Shown here one piece after another: positions 1 through 10,222 of a stretch of 64,000 nt of DNA (the stretch's first letter is position 1; each line of letters starts with the position of its first letter). Origin of the DNA: Spongilla lacustris (taxonomy: Eukaryota; Porifera; Demospongiae; Spongillida; Spongillidae); contig OX442415.1 in assembly GCA_949361645.1 (NCBI GenBank), forward strand, positions 17,263,269-17,327,268. The letters are read 5' to 3'. Below the pieces are notes generated by a model. That model searched no databases. It saw only the letters and a program-made list of their open reading frames with translations, and had not been told where the DNA came from. The position numbers and the translations under genes were made by a program.

Positions 1-64
<64 letters not shown>
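1..64. repeat. (AC)n microsatellite
   Basis: A pure AC dinucleotide run of about 32 units opens the window and probably continues to its left. Confidence 0.98.
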
Positions 65-66
<2 letters not shown>

Positions 67-532
67 ATACCAATATACTAATCTGTCCGGCTTCACTGAT
101 AAACTGATCAGTAGGCACTGCCTAACTGACAGTGAGTACCCATGTGAGATCTTGGGAACTCAGTTGACAGTAGTGAAAAATTGCCTCGTCTTGGCTTTCA
201 GTCATATGATTATCAGTCACACGGGTGCCATCCAATGACATGATGCAATTTGTATAGAACAACCCTTGCAAGCTTTAACCAGAGAACTGCTATCACGTGG
301 CACTTCAAATTCAGAAGACGAGGTGCTCAGGGGATCGTCTTGAAAGTTTTTGGGGTGATCCTCACCAGCGGGCATGTGTGTGTGTGTGTGTGCATGTGTT
401 GTGTGTGGCAACAGGATGAATGTGGCATACAGCGGGGGAGTACTACTTTCCTGTGGGTTCACTAATTTGCATGTGCCAAATTGCCAATACCCGTACATAT
501 GTACCGTTAAATCACCGCCGCGCGCGCAAAGA
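65..532. other. No recognised gene; short (GT)n near 376-400
   Basis: Both strands carry short open stretches here, but none has a recognisable domain or splice-supported exon. A small interrupted GT run lies at about 376-400. Confidence 0.5.
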
Positions 533-715
533 ATAGTTGGGCGTAGCCCGACCTCCGCGTATTGGCGGAAGGTCGGGTATCAAGCCTATACCTAGATTTG
601 TACCCATCTAATAGCGTATGTGGGCTATATGTGATAATAGCACATGGGTACAAATCCAGGTTGATACCCGACCTTCCGCCATGCAATACGCGAAGGTCGG
701 GCTACGCCCAACTAT
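533..715. mobile_element. Foldback MITE, 183 bp
   Basis: The two ends are inverted copies: ATAGTTGGGCGTAGCCCGAC at 533-552 and its complement ending at 715. The complementarity continues inward (GGCGGAAGGTCGGGTATC with its complement, and TTTGTACCCAT with ATGGGTACAAA), so nearly the whole element can fold into one hairpin. The terminal ATA/TAT fits a TA-type target. A partial relative (GTGGAAGGTCGGGTACC) lies near 18647-18663. It has no coding capacity. Confidence 0.85.
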
Positions 716-1189
716 AAGCAAAGATGGTGCAATGCAGTACATGCATATTTAAATTTGCTAAGTTTACGGCCAGAATGATCTGTATAGTAATTTAACGTCC
801 ACCTGGTGAAGTTATGTAAGAGCTCTCTGCAGCTGGCAGTAATATACTTCACAGCCTGGTATACCTACCGGAAACTGGCATGTGCACTTTTAATTCAATA
901 TCATGCATATACAAAACATTCATCTTGCTGCACAGTTCTTTAGCAGAATACCGAGAAACACCACACGAGAGCATACTATAAATCTACACCGCAGTTAATT
1001 ATTATAAATTAAGCTGAACTAATCACATGATGCTTTTACCTCGCCTATTGTCTACTAGTAGTTTTAAAAAGGTTGGACCAGTGCCTTTACCTTCCTTCGC
1101 GTTTGTGGGAGGTTTCTGTAAACTTCTCTATCTTGCTCGTGCCAGACCTCCCTTGCGTACCACAGAGGCTATTTGATGAGGGTGTTACA
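716..1189. other. Intergenic, nothing recognised
   Basis: This is A+T-rich sequence without a supported exon, repeat family or RNA gene. Confidence 0.5.
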
Positions 1190-1925
1190 CAGTGGCGGAT
1201 CCAGGAATTCGGCGAGGGGGGGGTCCGACATGAATAATAGATGAGGGGAGGGGCGCGCGCAATGCGCGCGCAATTTTTTTTGTGCATGTTATTCCATAGA
1301 GAGATTGCATGGATCACTTGCACTCAGTTGAACTTAAGTTCTTTTTCCCAGGCTTATGTGGATTTTAAATGGGTGTGTCAGTTTCGTCAGATTTGTACCT
1401 GCGCGTAGTTACTTCGATACTTGAGCCACTTAAAATTTGCATCATACTCAGATAACCTACTTCAAGCAATGAACAGTATTCTATTTCGTCCCCTGTACAT
1501 CAGCTGCATAAATCTTCAGCGGACCTATATACCCTGCAGTTTGAAAACCACCTAGCTCTTGGCACGTATATTAAAATGCTGGTCAAGTGAGTCATAGAAA
1601 AAATCGCGGGAATCACATAGGCGACGCATGCAATTTTACGCGTCACCAGAGATAGTATATCGAACGATGTCATTGTATGAAGTTAAATTAGCCGGCTCCG
1701 CCCCCCCCCCCCCCCCCCCACAGGTTAAATTTCGTAATTTACCTTCCGACGCCTGTATGATATACGAAGAATGCAAAGCGACGATTTCAACGACGCGTCG
1801 TCGAGGAACAATACACCGAGCACCTTTATGCACACGTGACTGGGGTATTAATAGTAATTATATTCATCATGGGTCCTGAGGGGGGGGTCCGGACCCCCAT
1901 GACCCCCTCGCTGGATCCGCCCTTG
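1190..1925. mobile_element. Nonautonomous DNA transposon with GGCGGATCCAG ends
   Basis: The left end reads CAGTGGCGGATCCAGG followed by a G-rich stretch and GGTCCGAC. The right end, read in reverse, gives CAAGGGCGGATCCAG, a G-rich stretch and GGTCCGGAC. The ends therefore match over about 40 bases as terminal inverted repeats. The interior holds a C19 run (1701-1719) and no transposase. The flanking bases do not give a clean target-site duplication. Further single ends of this family occur at 6638-6656, 14009, 32930 and 33034. Confidence 0.7.
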
Positions 1926-3750
1926 AGTGTATACGTACGTAATACGTAGGTGCTTTGCACAGTGTAGTGCTGTGGACACATCTAACCATGTCTGGCATCA
2001 GGCTGGACATAGCCTGAGCAGAGGTGGTTAGGGTCAGCATATATTCCCTTGCACAACACTCCCCTGCAGCAAACACTGCCTCACGTTGTTCCTCTGGTTA
2101 GGGCTATCAACACCACCTTGCCTCATGCAACGATTAATTCTTCCATACTACCATCAAAAGCAATTAACTTCTGTCGACACCGGTCACCCACCTTTTCTCT
2201 AAGCTGGATGACCATCTCTTCGAGGTTCGTCTGGATGTGTCCCCCGTCACTGACAAAGCTCACCTGCTGTCTGCTTCCTTCCCGCAGTCATGCAGCCTCG
2301 TAGTTGTCTGTCACTCCTTCAGAGGGTCTCAGTCTCCATCTCGACCCTTCTGTTGCCATAAAGTAATGGCTTGGCTTGCATGCATTGACCTTTCTTATGG
2401 TCTTGCTGCATGCCCACTGTGCCCTGAGATAGCCCTAAACCTGCCATCACTCTGTTGTGGTGATGTGTGGTTTCCTGCCACAAAAAATTATGTGCTGTCC
2501 TGTGGTCATCTGGGTGTCCAGGAGCAATCTCAACCACAATCACAGCCACACCTGTCCAGCTGGCTTTTGGCTCAAAACTGCATGGGCCTTGGGTGAGCTA
2601 GAAGCTATTGACCTGTCCGGTTAATCCTCAGTGAGTGTGACAACAGGAAGAGCTACATGGACCACTGAGCAGAGATAGGGCTGTTCCAATGATGCAAATG
2701 CAGTGAACTTAGTTGGAACTGTGTTGGTTTAGTGGTTGAATCCTACAGAGCTTGGGGAAGTATTCCCTTTGTAATCTAGTCATTTGTTTTATTAGTGCTA
2801 TGCTTATGCAATATTTTAATTCTGTAATATGCATGCATGTGTTCATTCAATAACATAATAAGTATTATTCATTATACATCAAACTAATTATTCTATGTTT
2901 GTATTCCCTGTTTATTACATAAACAAAACAACAACGTGTGTACATACATACCGACTTTAAATAGCAGCATTTCGTCAAGACAAACCCTTGAATGACTAGG
3001 CTATAGGTGGTTCTGTCAATGTTATGATTGAAGGTAAGTCATAACTTTGCACATCTGCTTGCATGTTCCCCTCTCCTCTCCTCACATACCTTACAAAGCA
3101 CCTGCACCTGCATAACATGCATGTAGTGCAGTTTGTCAACACGACACCACCATTGACCACCGCTTTGGCAAACAATAGTTTGAGTACACTTAAACATGGC
3201 CAGTAGGTGGCATCTATTAGATTAGAGTAATGGCCTTACAGTGCAGCAACCTTGTTGTTACATGCCACAAATTGCACACCTGCCAAGGTAACCATCGTGC
3301 TAGAATAATTGTGGTATGTCGGCCTATTAGTCAAATTAAGGTGTATACCATGGGAGACTACTTATTAATTACATTATAATTGCAGAGCCATTCTAAACCA
3401 TATATGCACATATGCTTGTAATTATAATTTTAATAATTATTAATTTTGGGTTTGCGCATGTACCAGATTATAGTCATAAATAAATGTGTATGCATAGTTT
3501 GATTTTAGTGGGGTACGATTTCAGAATGTAGGTATATATGAGGTGATATAATTGACTGAATTCCTTCATCGAGTTGATCATAAACAGAAATGGCACATCG
3601 AATCTGTTCAAGAAATGTCAGGCTTTGCGTGTACTAAACCCGTAATGGTCTCCTTCCTATCATTAGCACTACCATAATCTGCCATGTAAACTTAAGGTTT
3701 AGCTTCTGTACAAGAACCGCGTGCTACTTTCTATTAACGCGTGACGCGTA
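1926..3750. other. Intergenic; coding-like traces without a recognised family
   Basis: On the reverse strand around 1930-2310 two overlapping frames together look like a frameshifted old coding sequence, but I recognise no domain. The rest is A+T-rich and featureless. Confidence 0.35.
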
Positions 3751-3754
3751 TATT

Positions 3755-3806
3755 CAATCGGGACCTACGTTAGTAGGTCCTATGTAGGATTTGAAGTGTC
3801 ATGAAT
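3755..3806 (+). repeat. Dispersed repeat end, copy 1
   Basis: The stretch GGACCTACGTTAGTAGGTCC and the roughly 30 bases after it recur in inverted orientation at 52453-52500. The core GGACCTAC...GTAGGTCC is itself a short palindrome. Confidence 0.7.
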
Positions 3807-4203
3807 ACGATTAGCAAACAACCAGGTTCCACTATTATAATTCAAGTCCGCAATTGCTGGGCATGCTGCAATACTGCAGCCGGAGAGTTTCTATGCTTCC
3901 TGACTATTCTCACAGCGCTTTACACATTGTTCTGTCCCTCCGCCATCCCCCCCCCCTCCCCCCCTTCATTGGTTTCCTACACTTGTTGGTGATAGCATGC
4001 TGAAACAGTACTAGTGGTTTTCATAGAACGAGCAAGCTATACATGCATTTAAATGTATGATGTATGGAAATGGTTTGTGCGGGCAATTATTTTTCCAAAT
4101 GACGAGGTACGGTTTCTAATTAAAGGAACGAACAACACTATCCCATATTTACGCGCACATGATGCGATCAGCAGTTTATTTCACTGATTTAATTATGTGA
4201 TCA

Positions 4204-4222
4204 ATTTGCATAGGGTATATAA
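4204..4222 (+). promoter_or_regulatory. Octamer plus TATA box of the TGF-beta-like gene
   Basis: A perfect octamer (ATTTGCAT, 4204-4211), the POU-factor binding site, lies four bases before a TATA box (TATATAA, 4216-4222). Transcription would start near 4245-4252, which leaves a very short 5' leader before the ATG at 4263. Confidence 0.6.
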
Positions 4223-4262
4223 GCCGAAGGTCTGAACTTTGCGCAATTCACTACCAAAAGCG

Positions 4263-5430
4263 ATGCATCGAGCTGCAGCGGCGGTGGCGGCGATCCTTCT
4301 CATCACTAAAGCAATTCACTGCTTTCCCATCAGGTCTAGGATTGGGACCGAGAACAGATCACAGGAACGAATGGTTAACGGGTACATAAAAGGCGTGTAC
4401 GAATGTCTGAATACCCGCACTCCTTTGGAATGTTGCGGACTGGAAGCGTGTAACATTCGAGCCACCCTGGGCTTCGGTAAGTGATGCGTGACATTGAATC
4501 ACTATACTGATCATTTTGTGCTAATGGAAATTGAAATTTCTACCTCTAGAGGAGTTGGGCCATAATTATAGCAACGGAACCACCATTAGTATCGGCCTGC
4601 ACTTTAATACTACCTTTATATCTCAGTTGGTAAAACAGAGCACGACCTTCGACCTCCGTGCAGAAATGCGTGTTCATAAAAAGTTGCTATCTAAGGATGA
4701 CATTTTGTCGTTACAATCCGCCGGATGTAACACTTCAGGAATCGCTATTCGTCTGTTAGATGACGAATATAATATGATATCGGAGCTCGTTTTGACCATG
4801 AGACAACTTGAAGTGAACGAATGGGTTTCGTTTGGTAACCTTAGTCAAATGTACAACTCATGGACGACTGACACGAATCGCACCATGCGAAGCGTAAGGT
4901 TGGACATACTGGCTTCGTGCAGAGCAATACAGCCCGCCTTCGCCACTGCTTTTGGAGAGGAGCTGAAGCCAATTTTGGTGGCTTACACGAGCGAACCGAA
5001 TATGGCTTCCTTCCCCAGTGACGTCAGCATAAAACGCAAAATCCAACGCCGCGAAGTACAGAAGAATGCATCATGTGGCGTCTATCCTTATCAAGTAAGC
5101 AATAACCTTTAAAAATATACAACGGATTATCTATCTTGTCTTATAACGCAATAGATCAATATGTCGGATTATTTTCCTAAAGCGATTGCACCTCTACAAG
5201 TGTCGGCCATCTTTTGTGCAGGATCCTGCGATCTTGCACAACCTAATAACCTCAACACTAACTCCTGGATCCACCTATCAGAACATAAAAGTCATCCTAA
5301 CGAAGTTCGCTCTTTATGCTGCGCTCCCAGTGGATATAATACAATCTCGGTCATTGAGCAGGAAGCCGTGAACGTGTTGACGCTTGAAACTATGCTCAAT
5401 TTTAATGCAGCAGCTTGCCAATGTGTATGA
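4263..5430 (+). CDS. TGF-beta superfamily ligand precursor (3 exons)
   Basis: Three exons join in phase: 4263-4476, 4550-5094 and 5155-5430 (344 residues). Donors are GTAAGT and GTAAGC, and the introns are 73 and 60 bases. The ATG at 4263 is the first in frame below the TATA box and starts a hydrophobic signal peptide of about 20 residues. Residues 21-239 form a prodomain with many N-glycosylation sequons. The mature domain has the seven-cysteine knot pattern: C247, FCAGSC (C274, C278), CCAP (C308-C309) and terminal CQCV (C341, C343). The cleavage region KRKIQRR (233-239) is dibasic but not a textbook RXXR furin site. The WxxW-like stretch before the second cysteine is replaced by MSDYFPKAIAP. 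The product should be secreted and act as a disulfide-linked dimer on serine/threonine kinase receptors. Family is clear; BMP, activin or TGF-beta subfamily is not. Confidence 0.85.
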
Positions 5431-6430
5431 CATATGACGTAATGTTTGTGAATTGTAATGCCAGTGTACATGGTATCGCACATGAATTAATGCTGATTAA
5501 CCTACCGCGCTGTGTTAACGCTGTTCGCCGGAGTTAACATGTATATTTGTGTACCTAGGTTAACAGTGCTGGTTGTAAAACTAATGAATTTCTTTTAAAA
5601 CCAATAATTATCCAAAAATAACTTATACCCTGCCCATTATTAATTTTGTTGGTGCGTACATGTATACATGTATGAGCGTATCCAACTCGAATTCACTGCC
5701 GAGCCGAAGAGCTTACTGTTTTATAGTAGTGATGTATACATGTATGTCAGTGCAGACAACACACTACAAGTTCAGTATATACAGCGTTTAATTAGTTCGT
5801 ATTTTGTACGCCATCAATGCTATAGCTAGGGTTGGCAAATCCGATTAAACCCTTTCTAACGAAACTCCGTACGCTTGTGGTAGGGGGAAAAAAACCAACC
5901 CATTTTTGTGATCGAGTCGAGGGCATTAGTCCAATAGCGTGCTGCTGCAGCGCGAGAGCCGATGACTTAGCCCACGCAAGCGGTAAGAGCAACACCGATT
6001 TCGAATTGTTTACCCATTTTATCCAATTCAAATAGCACGAGGTAGGCGGAAACAAAACTCCGCAACACCACAGCATTTGTTAGGTTTTGTCCGCACTTTT
6101 AACGGATGTTTACCCCGGTTAACGCTCTATTTTGTAGCAATTGTGACCGCTGCAGTGTGACCCCCCTTTCCTATATGAAGAATGACGTACTGTATAAGAA
6201 TGACGTAATGTGCATGTGTGGTTAATTGGTATTTAATCGCGCGATCGATCGAATGGTGCGTATGAGCAGGAATTGAGGTAAGCAATCAATGCAAAAGACG
6301 CTATAGCTACGGTAATAACCTGTTTTCTGAGGAAAAGAATCTGAGATCCATTCCATTCACGCTAAACAAACTAAAAGTACTAATACTATAGCGTCACGAA
6401 GTAGCAGCATTGTGAAAAATGAAGAGTTTT
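5431..6430. other. Intergenic, 3' flank of the TGF-beta-like gene
   Basis: No canonical AATAAA signal is obvious near the stop. Open frames at 5792-6076 lie on both strands over the same sequence and have no recognisable domain. No repeat was identified. Confidence 0.4.
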
Positions 6431-6569
6431 CTCGTCGCTATCCATGCAAGTGCAGGCTCAAGTAATCCGGATATCGCATGATGTTTGTATTGGATATCAC
6501 TGTGAATTTCATGCTAAATAAACGCAAAAGCAAAAAGCGGCTGGGGCGGGAGCTATCAGGCCCCCTCCC

Positions 6570-6657
6570 GTCCCCCCCCCCCCCCCCAGTTGTGAATATA
6601 TTTATCGGACCCCCCCCCCCCCCCCCCTTCCCTAAAACCTGGATCCGCCCCTGCACG
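6570..6657. mobile_element. Transposon right end with two poly(C) runs
   Basis: Poly(C) tracts at 6572-6587 and 6610-6627 are followed by CCTGGATCCGCCCCTG, the right terminus of the GGCGGATCCAG family. No matching left end was found nearby, so this is a truncated or diverged copy. Confidence 0.6.
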
Positions 6658-6813
6658 GATACCCCGGCAGCTTCAAGAAACACCCCCGCCCCCGGTCGGG
6701 ATATGGCACCCCCCCAAACTACTACAATGCTACTTAAAAGATGTGGCTATTGCAGTATAATAGCAGCGAGTTATTCACATTTGATATTGAGTACCTAGCA
6801 AATTACTGTGATT

Positions 6814-6926
6814 TACTGATTTAAAAGCGTTGCGTTCTTTTTGTGGACAATATCATCCGATATTCAGTTGCAGGCAATATACCTCGCCCGGTGTCCACAA
6901 AAGAACGCAACGCTTTTAAATCAGTA
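6814..6926. mobile_element. Hairpin MITE, 113 bp
   Basis: TACTGATTTAAAAGCGTTGC at the left is matched by its complement at the right end, and the pairing continues through TTCTTTT(T)GTGGACA, giving arms of over 30 bases around a 40-base loop. It is flanked by TA and has no coding capacity. Confidence 0.85.
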
Positions 6927-7824
6927 CGTTTCTTAATAATCCAATCAAGTGACTCGTAATCTTCTGTATATACATGTATATCAAAGTTACGGATAGAGAG
7001 TTATTAGCATCTAATGTCGAAGATTTAATAACTATATATTTTTATTAAGCATATCTAATTAGTCAATTGTCAATTGACGTCGTAGGATAAATGTGTGAAT
7101 AAAATGTTTATTGTATAAATTACTTATACTGAAGAAGGTATCTGATTTTAATTTATCCACACAATGGCAATCGAACTGATTTGTGCTTTATTCTGGATAT
7201 TGCACGTGAGACCAAACCTTTACGTTATCAGGATTAGATAATCGTGGTCAAACAGGAATAGCTATAAAACAGAACTCCGTCATAAAACGCCCCTGCTATA
7301 CCAAGCATACTTAATAATTAGGACCCGGCAGTACGTTCGCGCTACAAAATGTTGTAACCCGTACTATATATAATTTTAGGCTGCTGATGCAGATTTTTGC
7401 ACACCGCGCCGTCTGCATATAAAGAAGCATAAAGCTGCTTTAGATCTTCTGTCTGCCCTTGAGCAGATGGGCACCATTGATCCTCAGGTGGCTCTAGTTT
7501 TATTGGAAATTGTGCCAGTGTTTGCAAACTATAGTCAACCTGATCAGGGCTACACCACCATGCTCTTCAGAGTTATTATGATGCTACCATTCGTCATTCA
7601 TTTGCACAATGCACAGGAGTGGAGGAAGCAAGCTCAATTGAGTTTACGTAGAGACTTCATTATGGAATTCCATTGATGAGTTGCCATTTTTAATCATCAT
7701 TTGGCCGAAGCAATATCACAGTTCAATAGCATCTTTCCCCATCTGAAGCCCTATCTTTCTCTAGCTTATCTACTCACACACCATCTCAGAAAGATTTATC
7801 AGATAAGTTGAAACAAGCTCATCT
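6927..7824. other. Intergenic, nothing recognised
   Basis: Short open frames on both strands around 7342-7676 have no recognisable domain or consistent splice sites. Confidence 0.4.
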
Positions 7825-8232
7825 GGGTCTGGATACGAGACTAAGATCAAAGGGCTCACTAGGTACACGGTTTCAACTTATCAAACACTTTGGGAAGCAA
7901 ACAGCAACACAGGGACTTTCCGCTTCTCGTTGGGAGGCAGACAAACACGTCTCTGCCATTCATGAAGCTTTTTAGTACAGCGAGTTGATTTGGTCGTAGT
8001 TCAGAATATCCCAGTTCTTTAGTGGCTTTTGAAATGGCACGATCAATAGCTTCCTTCGAATACAGCGCCATGACGTTCAATGAGACAGTGGCCTAATTAC
8101 CTCCTGTCACATGATATCTCCAATCTGATTGGTAGCGCCAATACATGTATTCCGGCACTAGCACACGGAAATAGACATAATATTCCATACATTACGTCAT
8201 GACACAAGAGCCCCAGTCTCGTATCCAGACCC
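7825..8232. mobile_element. Inverted-repeat interval carrying a RecQ-like fragment
   Basis: A perfect 18-base inverted repeat, GGGTCTGGATACGAGACT at 7825-7842 with its complement at 8215-8232, brackets the RecQ-like fragment. The repeat belongs to the AGTCTCG...CAGACC terminus family seen at 9607, 10223, 11478, 18570 and 21693. Its orientation is opposite to that at 10223-11324 (termini point inward here), so the fragment may sit between two element ends rather than inside one element. Confidence 0.5.
7859..8080 (-). pseudogene. RecQ-like DNA helicase, N-terminal fragment
   Basis: The 73-residue frame contains the RecQ N-terminal pattern: ELGYSELRPNQ (the aromatic-rich Q motif region), NGRDVFVCLPTRSGKS (Walker A, motif I) and a cysteine-rich continuation ending at KVFDKLK. 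An intact RecQ helicase is several hundred residues long; motifs Ia to VI are missing, and the frame stops six residues after KVFDK, near where an intron or breakpoint would fall. Motif I shows TRSGKS where most RecQ proteins have TGGGKS. This looks like a captured first exon of a helicase gene rather than a working enzyme. Confidence 0.7.
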
Positions 8233-8238
8233 AAATAT

Positions 8239-8376
8239 CACAGCAATTATTGATTTCACTTTAAAATCAATTGTTAAATCAACGCATGATTTGATAGTAA
8301 AATCAAATGCACTTGATTTGCGATTGATTTTACTGCAAAATCAATTGTGAATCAATAATTGCGTTTTTTTGCTGTG
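8239..8376. mobile_element. Imperfect hairpin MITE, about 138 bp
   Basis: The left half (CACAGCAATTATTGATT...) and right half (...AATCAATAATTGCG, TTTGCTGTG) are imperfect inverted copies rich in AATCAATTG blocks. It abuts the inverted repeat ending at 8232. No coding capacity. Confidence 0.6.
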
Positions 8377-8795
8377 CATTTACGTAACGATGATCATCAC
8401 TAACATATGACACCTCGATCTATACATGATGTAATACTGTAAGATCGTTACGTACATGAACATTTGATTAGCGCTATTTGCTCTTTCACTTCCTGCACAT
8501 GGCAATATGTAATAAATAAAATAAAAGGTGCATTCATCCGGCCGGCATATATGCCTTAGCATCCTGTCATCGCTATATCAATGCTGATCACACTTCGCGA
8601 TTGTAAATAAGCATCTCAGTCGAATTTAGTGTCATAGACGTTCTATAACCACTGTCTGTAACACCCAGCAAATGTATTGAGTTTTTTTTAATGTGCAATG
8701 AATGTCATAACGTCCTGTCGTACAGTGGTTCAAAGCGTACGCGCGTGCTTCGATTACGCGTAGACATAAATTGTGCATGTTCTAGATCAATCCCG

Positions 8796-8831
8796 GCGCA
8801 TGCGCGTTAGCATTGTTGGTGGCTCCAATAA
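8796..8831 (+). promoter_or_regulatory. NRF1-like site and CCAAT box of the TOMM6-like gene
   Basis: The palindrome GCGCATGCGC (8796-8805) is the core of the NRF1 binding site, a factor that activates many nuclear genes for mitochondrial proteins. A CCAAT box follows at about 8824-8828. Both lie within 45 bases of the start codon at 8841. There is no TATA box. Confidence 0.5.
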
Positions 8832-8840
8832 GAATCATTA

Positions 8841-9125
8841 ATGGCCTCGAAGGCAGGAAAAGTGGATTCGTCAGCATCCGACGATGTAACTCTGAAGGAA
8901 AGATTGAAGCGCGGATGGGATTTATTGCGCATCCTCTATCGCAATGAATTCACGAGGTAAAGCTGTTGGTTGTGTGCACGTGGTATCTCGCGAAGGTTCG
9001 ATCCCATTTTCCATTCAATTTGCAGAGGTCTTGGTAGAGACTTGTTATTTTTTGGAGGGTCAATCTTTGTGATCAAAACAATCATATCTGGCCTCTCGGA
9101 AGAGGCACTGCCCAACGGGCCGTAG
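8841..9125 (+). CDS. Small mitochondrial outer-membrane import subunit, TOMM6-like (2 exons)
   Basis: Exons 8841-8956 and 9026-9125 join in phase (donor GTAAAG, acceptor TTTGCAG, 69-base intron) to encode 71 residues. The protein has a polar N-terminus, then GWDLLRILYRNEFTRGL, a hydrophobic stretch LLFFGGSIFVIKTII (about residues 45-59) that can span a membrane, and a short tail ending LPNGP. Length (human TOMM6 is 74), the single C-terminal membrane segment, the RN[DE]FxRxL block just before it and the proline-ending tail match TOMM6, a small subunit of the TOM protein-import complex in the mitochondrial outer membrane. The NRF1-like promoter site supports a mitochondrial role. The similarity is short, so identity is likely but not certain. 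Confidence 0.6.
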
Positions 9126-9606
9126 TGTACCTGGTCTGGTGACAGTTCGAAGACTTTGGGCTTGTTCGTATGTCTTATTTTGTGTACACGTATTTATGCA
9201 CGTCCTCCTTTGCCTGTACGAATGCACTTGCTGTGCGCTACACTGTTAACTGTTTGAAAGTGTTTGGATAGTCTGGTCCCCAGGCTGTTGTGCATTGTTC
9301 GTAGTAGTTCGTACATGATAAGAAATCAGCTCATCTCGGTTTAGAGGCTTCTGCCCCCTAAATCATTAATCTCTTGATGGTATTACACCTACGACGTCAC
9401 GTGGATCGTTTATTATTATATTATTTTACATACTACTTATGTTGGACGTCGCTAGACTTGTTGAGAACATGGGGAGGGGAGGCAGATGTGTGAGTATGCA
9501 TAATAAAAAGTTGAGTAGGGTATATAGGCATATTTCCTTTTCAAGGTAGGATGTTCCGTGTTAGGAGCGTGCTGTACAGAAGTGTCATTGAAAACTTACT
9601 TGAGGT
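9126..9606. other. Intergenic, 3' flank
   Basis: No supported gene. An AATAAA-like element near 9502 could serve the upstream gene but is distant. Confidence 0.4.
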
Positions 9607-9689
9607 TAGTCTCGCAAGCCAGGCCCGGTACTTCGACGTGACCCAATGTACTATGACTTACACTGTACTTCTAGTGGCTTGCGAGACTA
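9607..9689. mobile_element. AGTCTCG-family hairpin MITE, 83 bp
   Basis: TAGTCTCGCAAGCC at the left end and GGCTTGCGAGACTA at the right end are perfect inverted repeats including the flanking TA, typical of a TA-targeting element. Confidence 0.85.
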
Positions 9690-10222
9690 GCCAGGTACGC
9701 GTGTATAGTAAGTGCACGTATGCATGCATGTCAACGTTGCAGGAAGGTCTAAGGAAATTTAAACACTTCATATAAACAAACTCCAGTGGTGTGGCTGATT
9801 GTTTACATAGATAACAAAGCTACAAATTGAATGAATACACTTGAACAACATTATGCAGCCACATGTACTTCTCAATTTTTGACTTTAGCGGACGACACAA
9901 TGCAGAAATACGTCCCCTTGGATGCGTCCACACAGACTTGACAAAGGTACTTGCAATGACTTTTGCAAGTAGTGCATAGTCTATTAGCAGAAGGAGGATA
10001 ACGTCATGTGGCATGACCCTGAGTTGCCTACCTCACTTGCCTATGTACTTTGTACCAGGTACTCAGTGAATCAAGAGGCCTTTCAGTAGTGCTAAACAGC
10101 ATCAGTGAAGTCTGAATGACTTAATTCTTATTTTAGATCCTCCAGGTGAAAGGTATATACAGCCTCACCAGCTAACTGTGTTTCAGGCTTCGAGCGGAAA
10201 AGGCCTTGCTTTTCGCTGTAGT

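Noticed and set aside
7859..8080. Functional RecQ helicase
   Set aside because: Only the Q-motif region and motif I are present; the remaining helicase motifs are absent.
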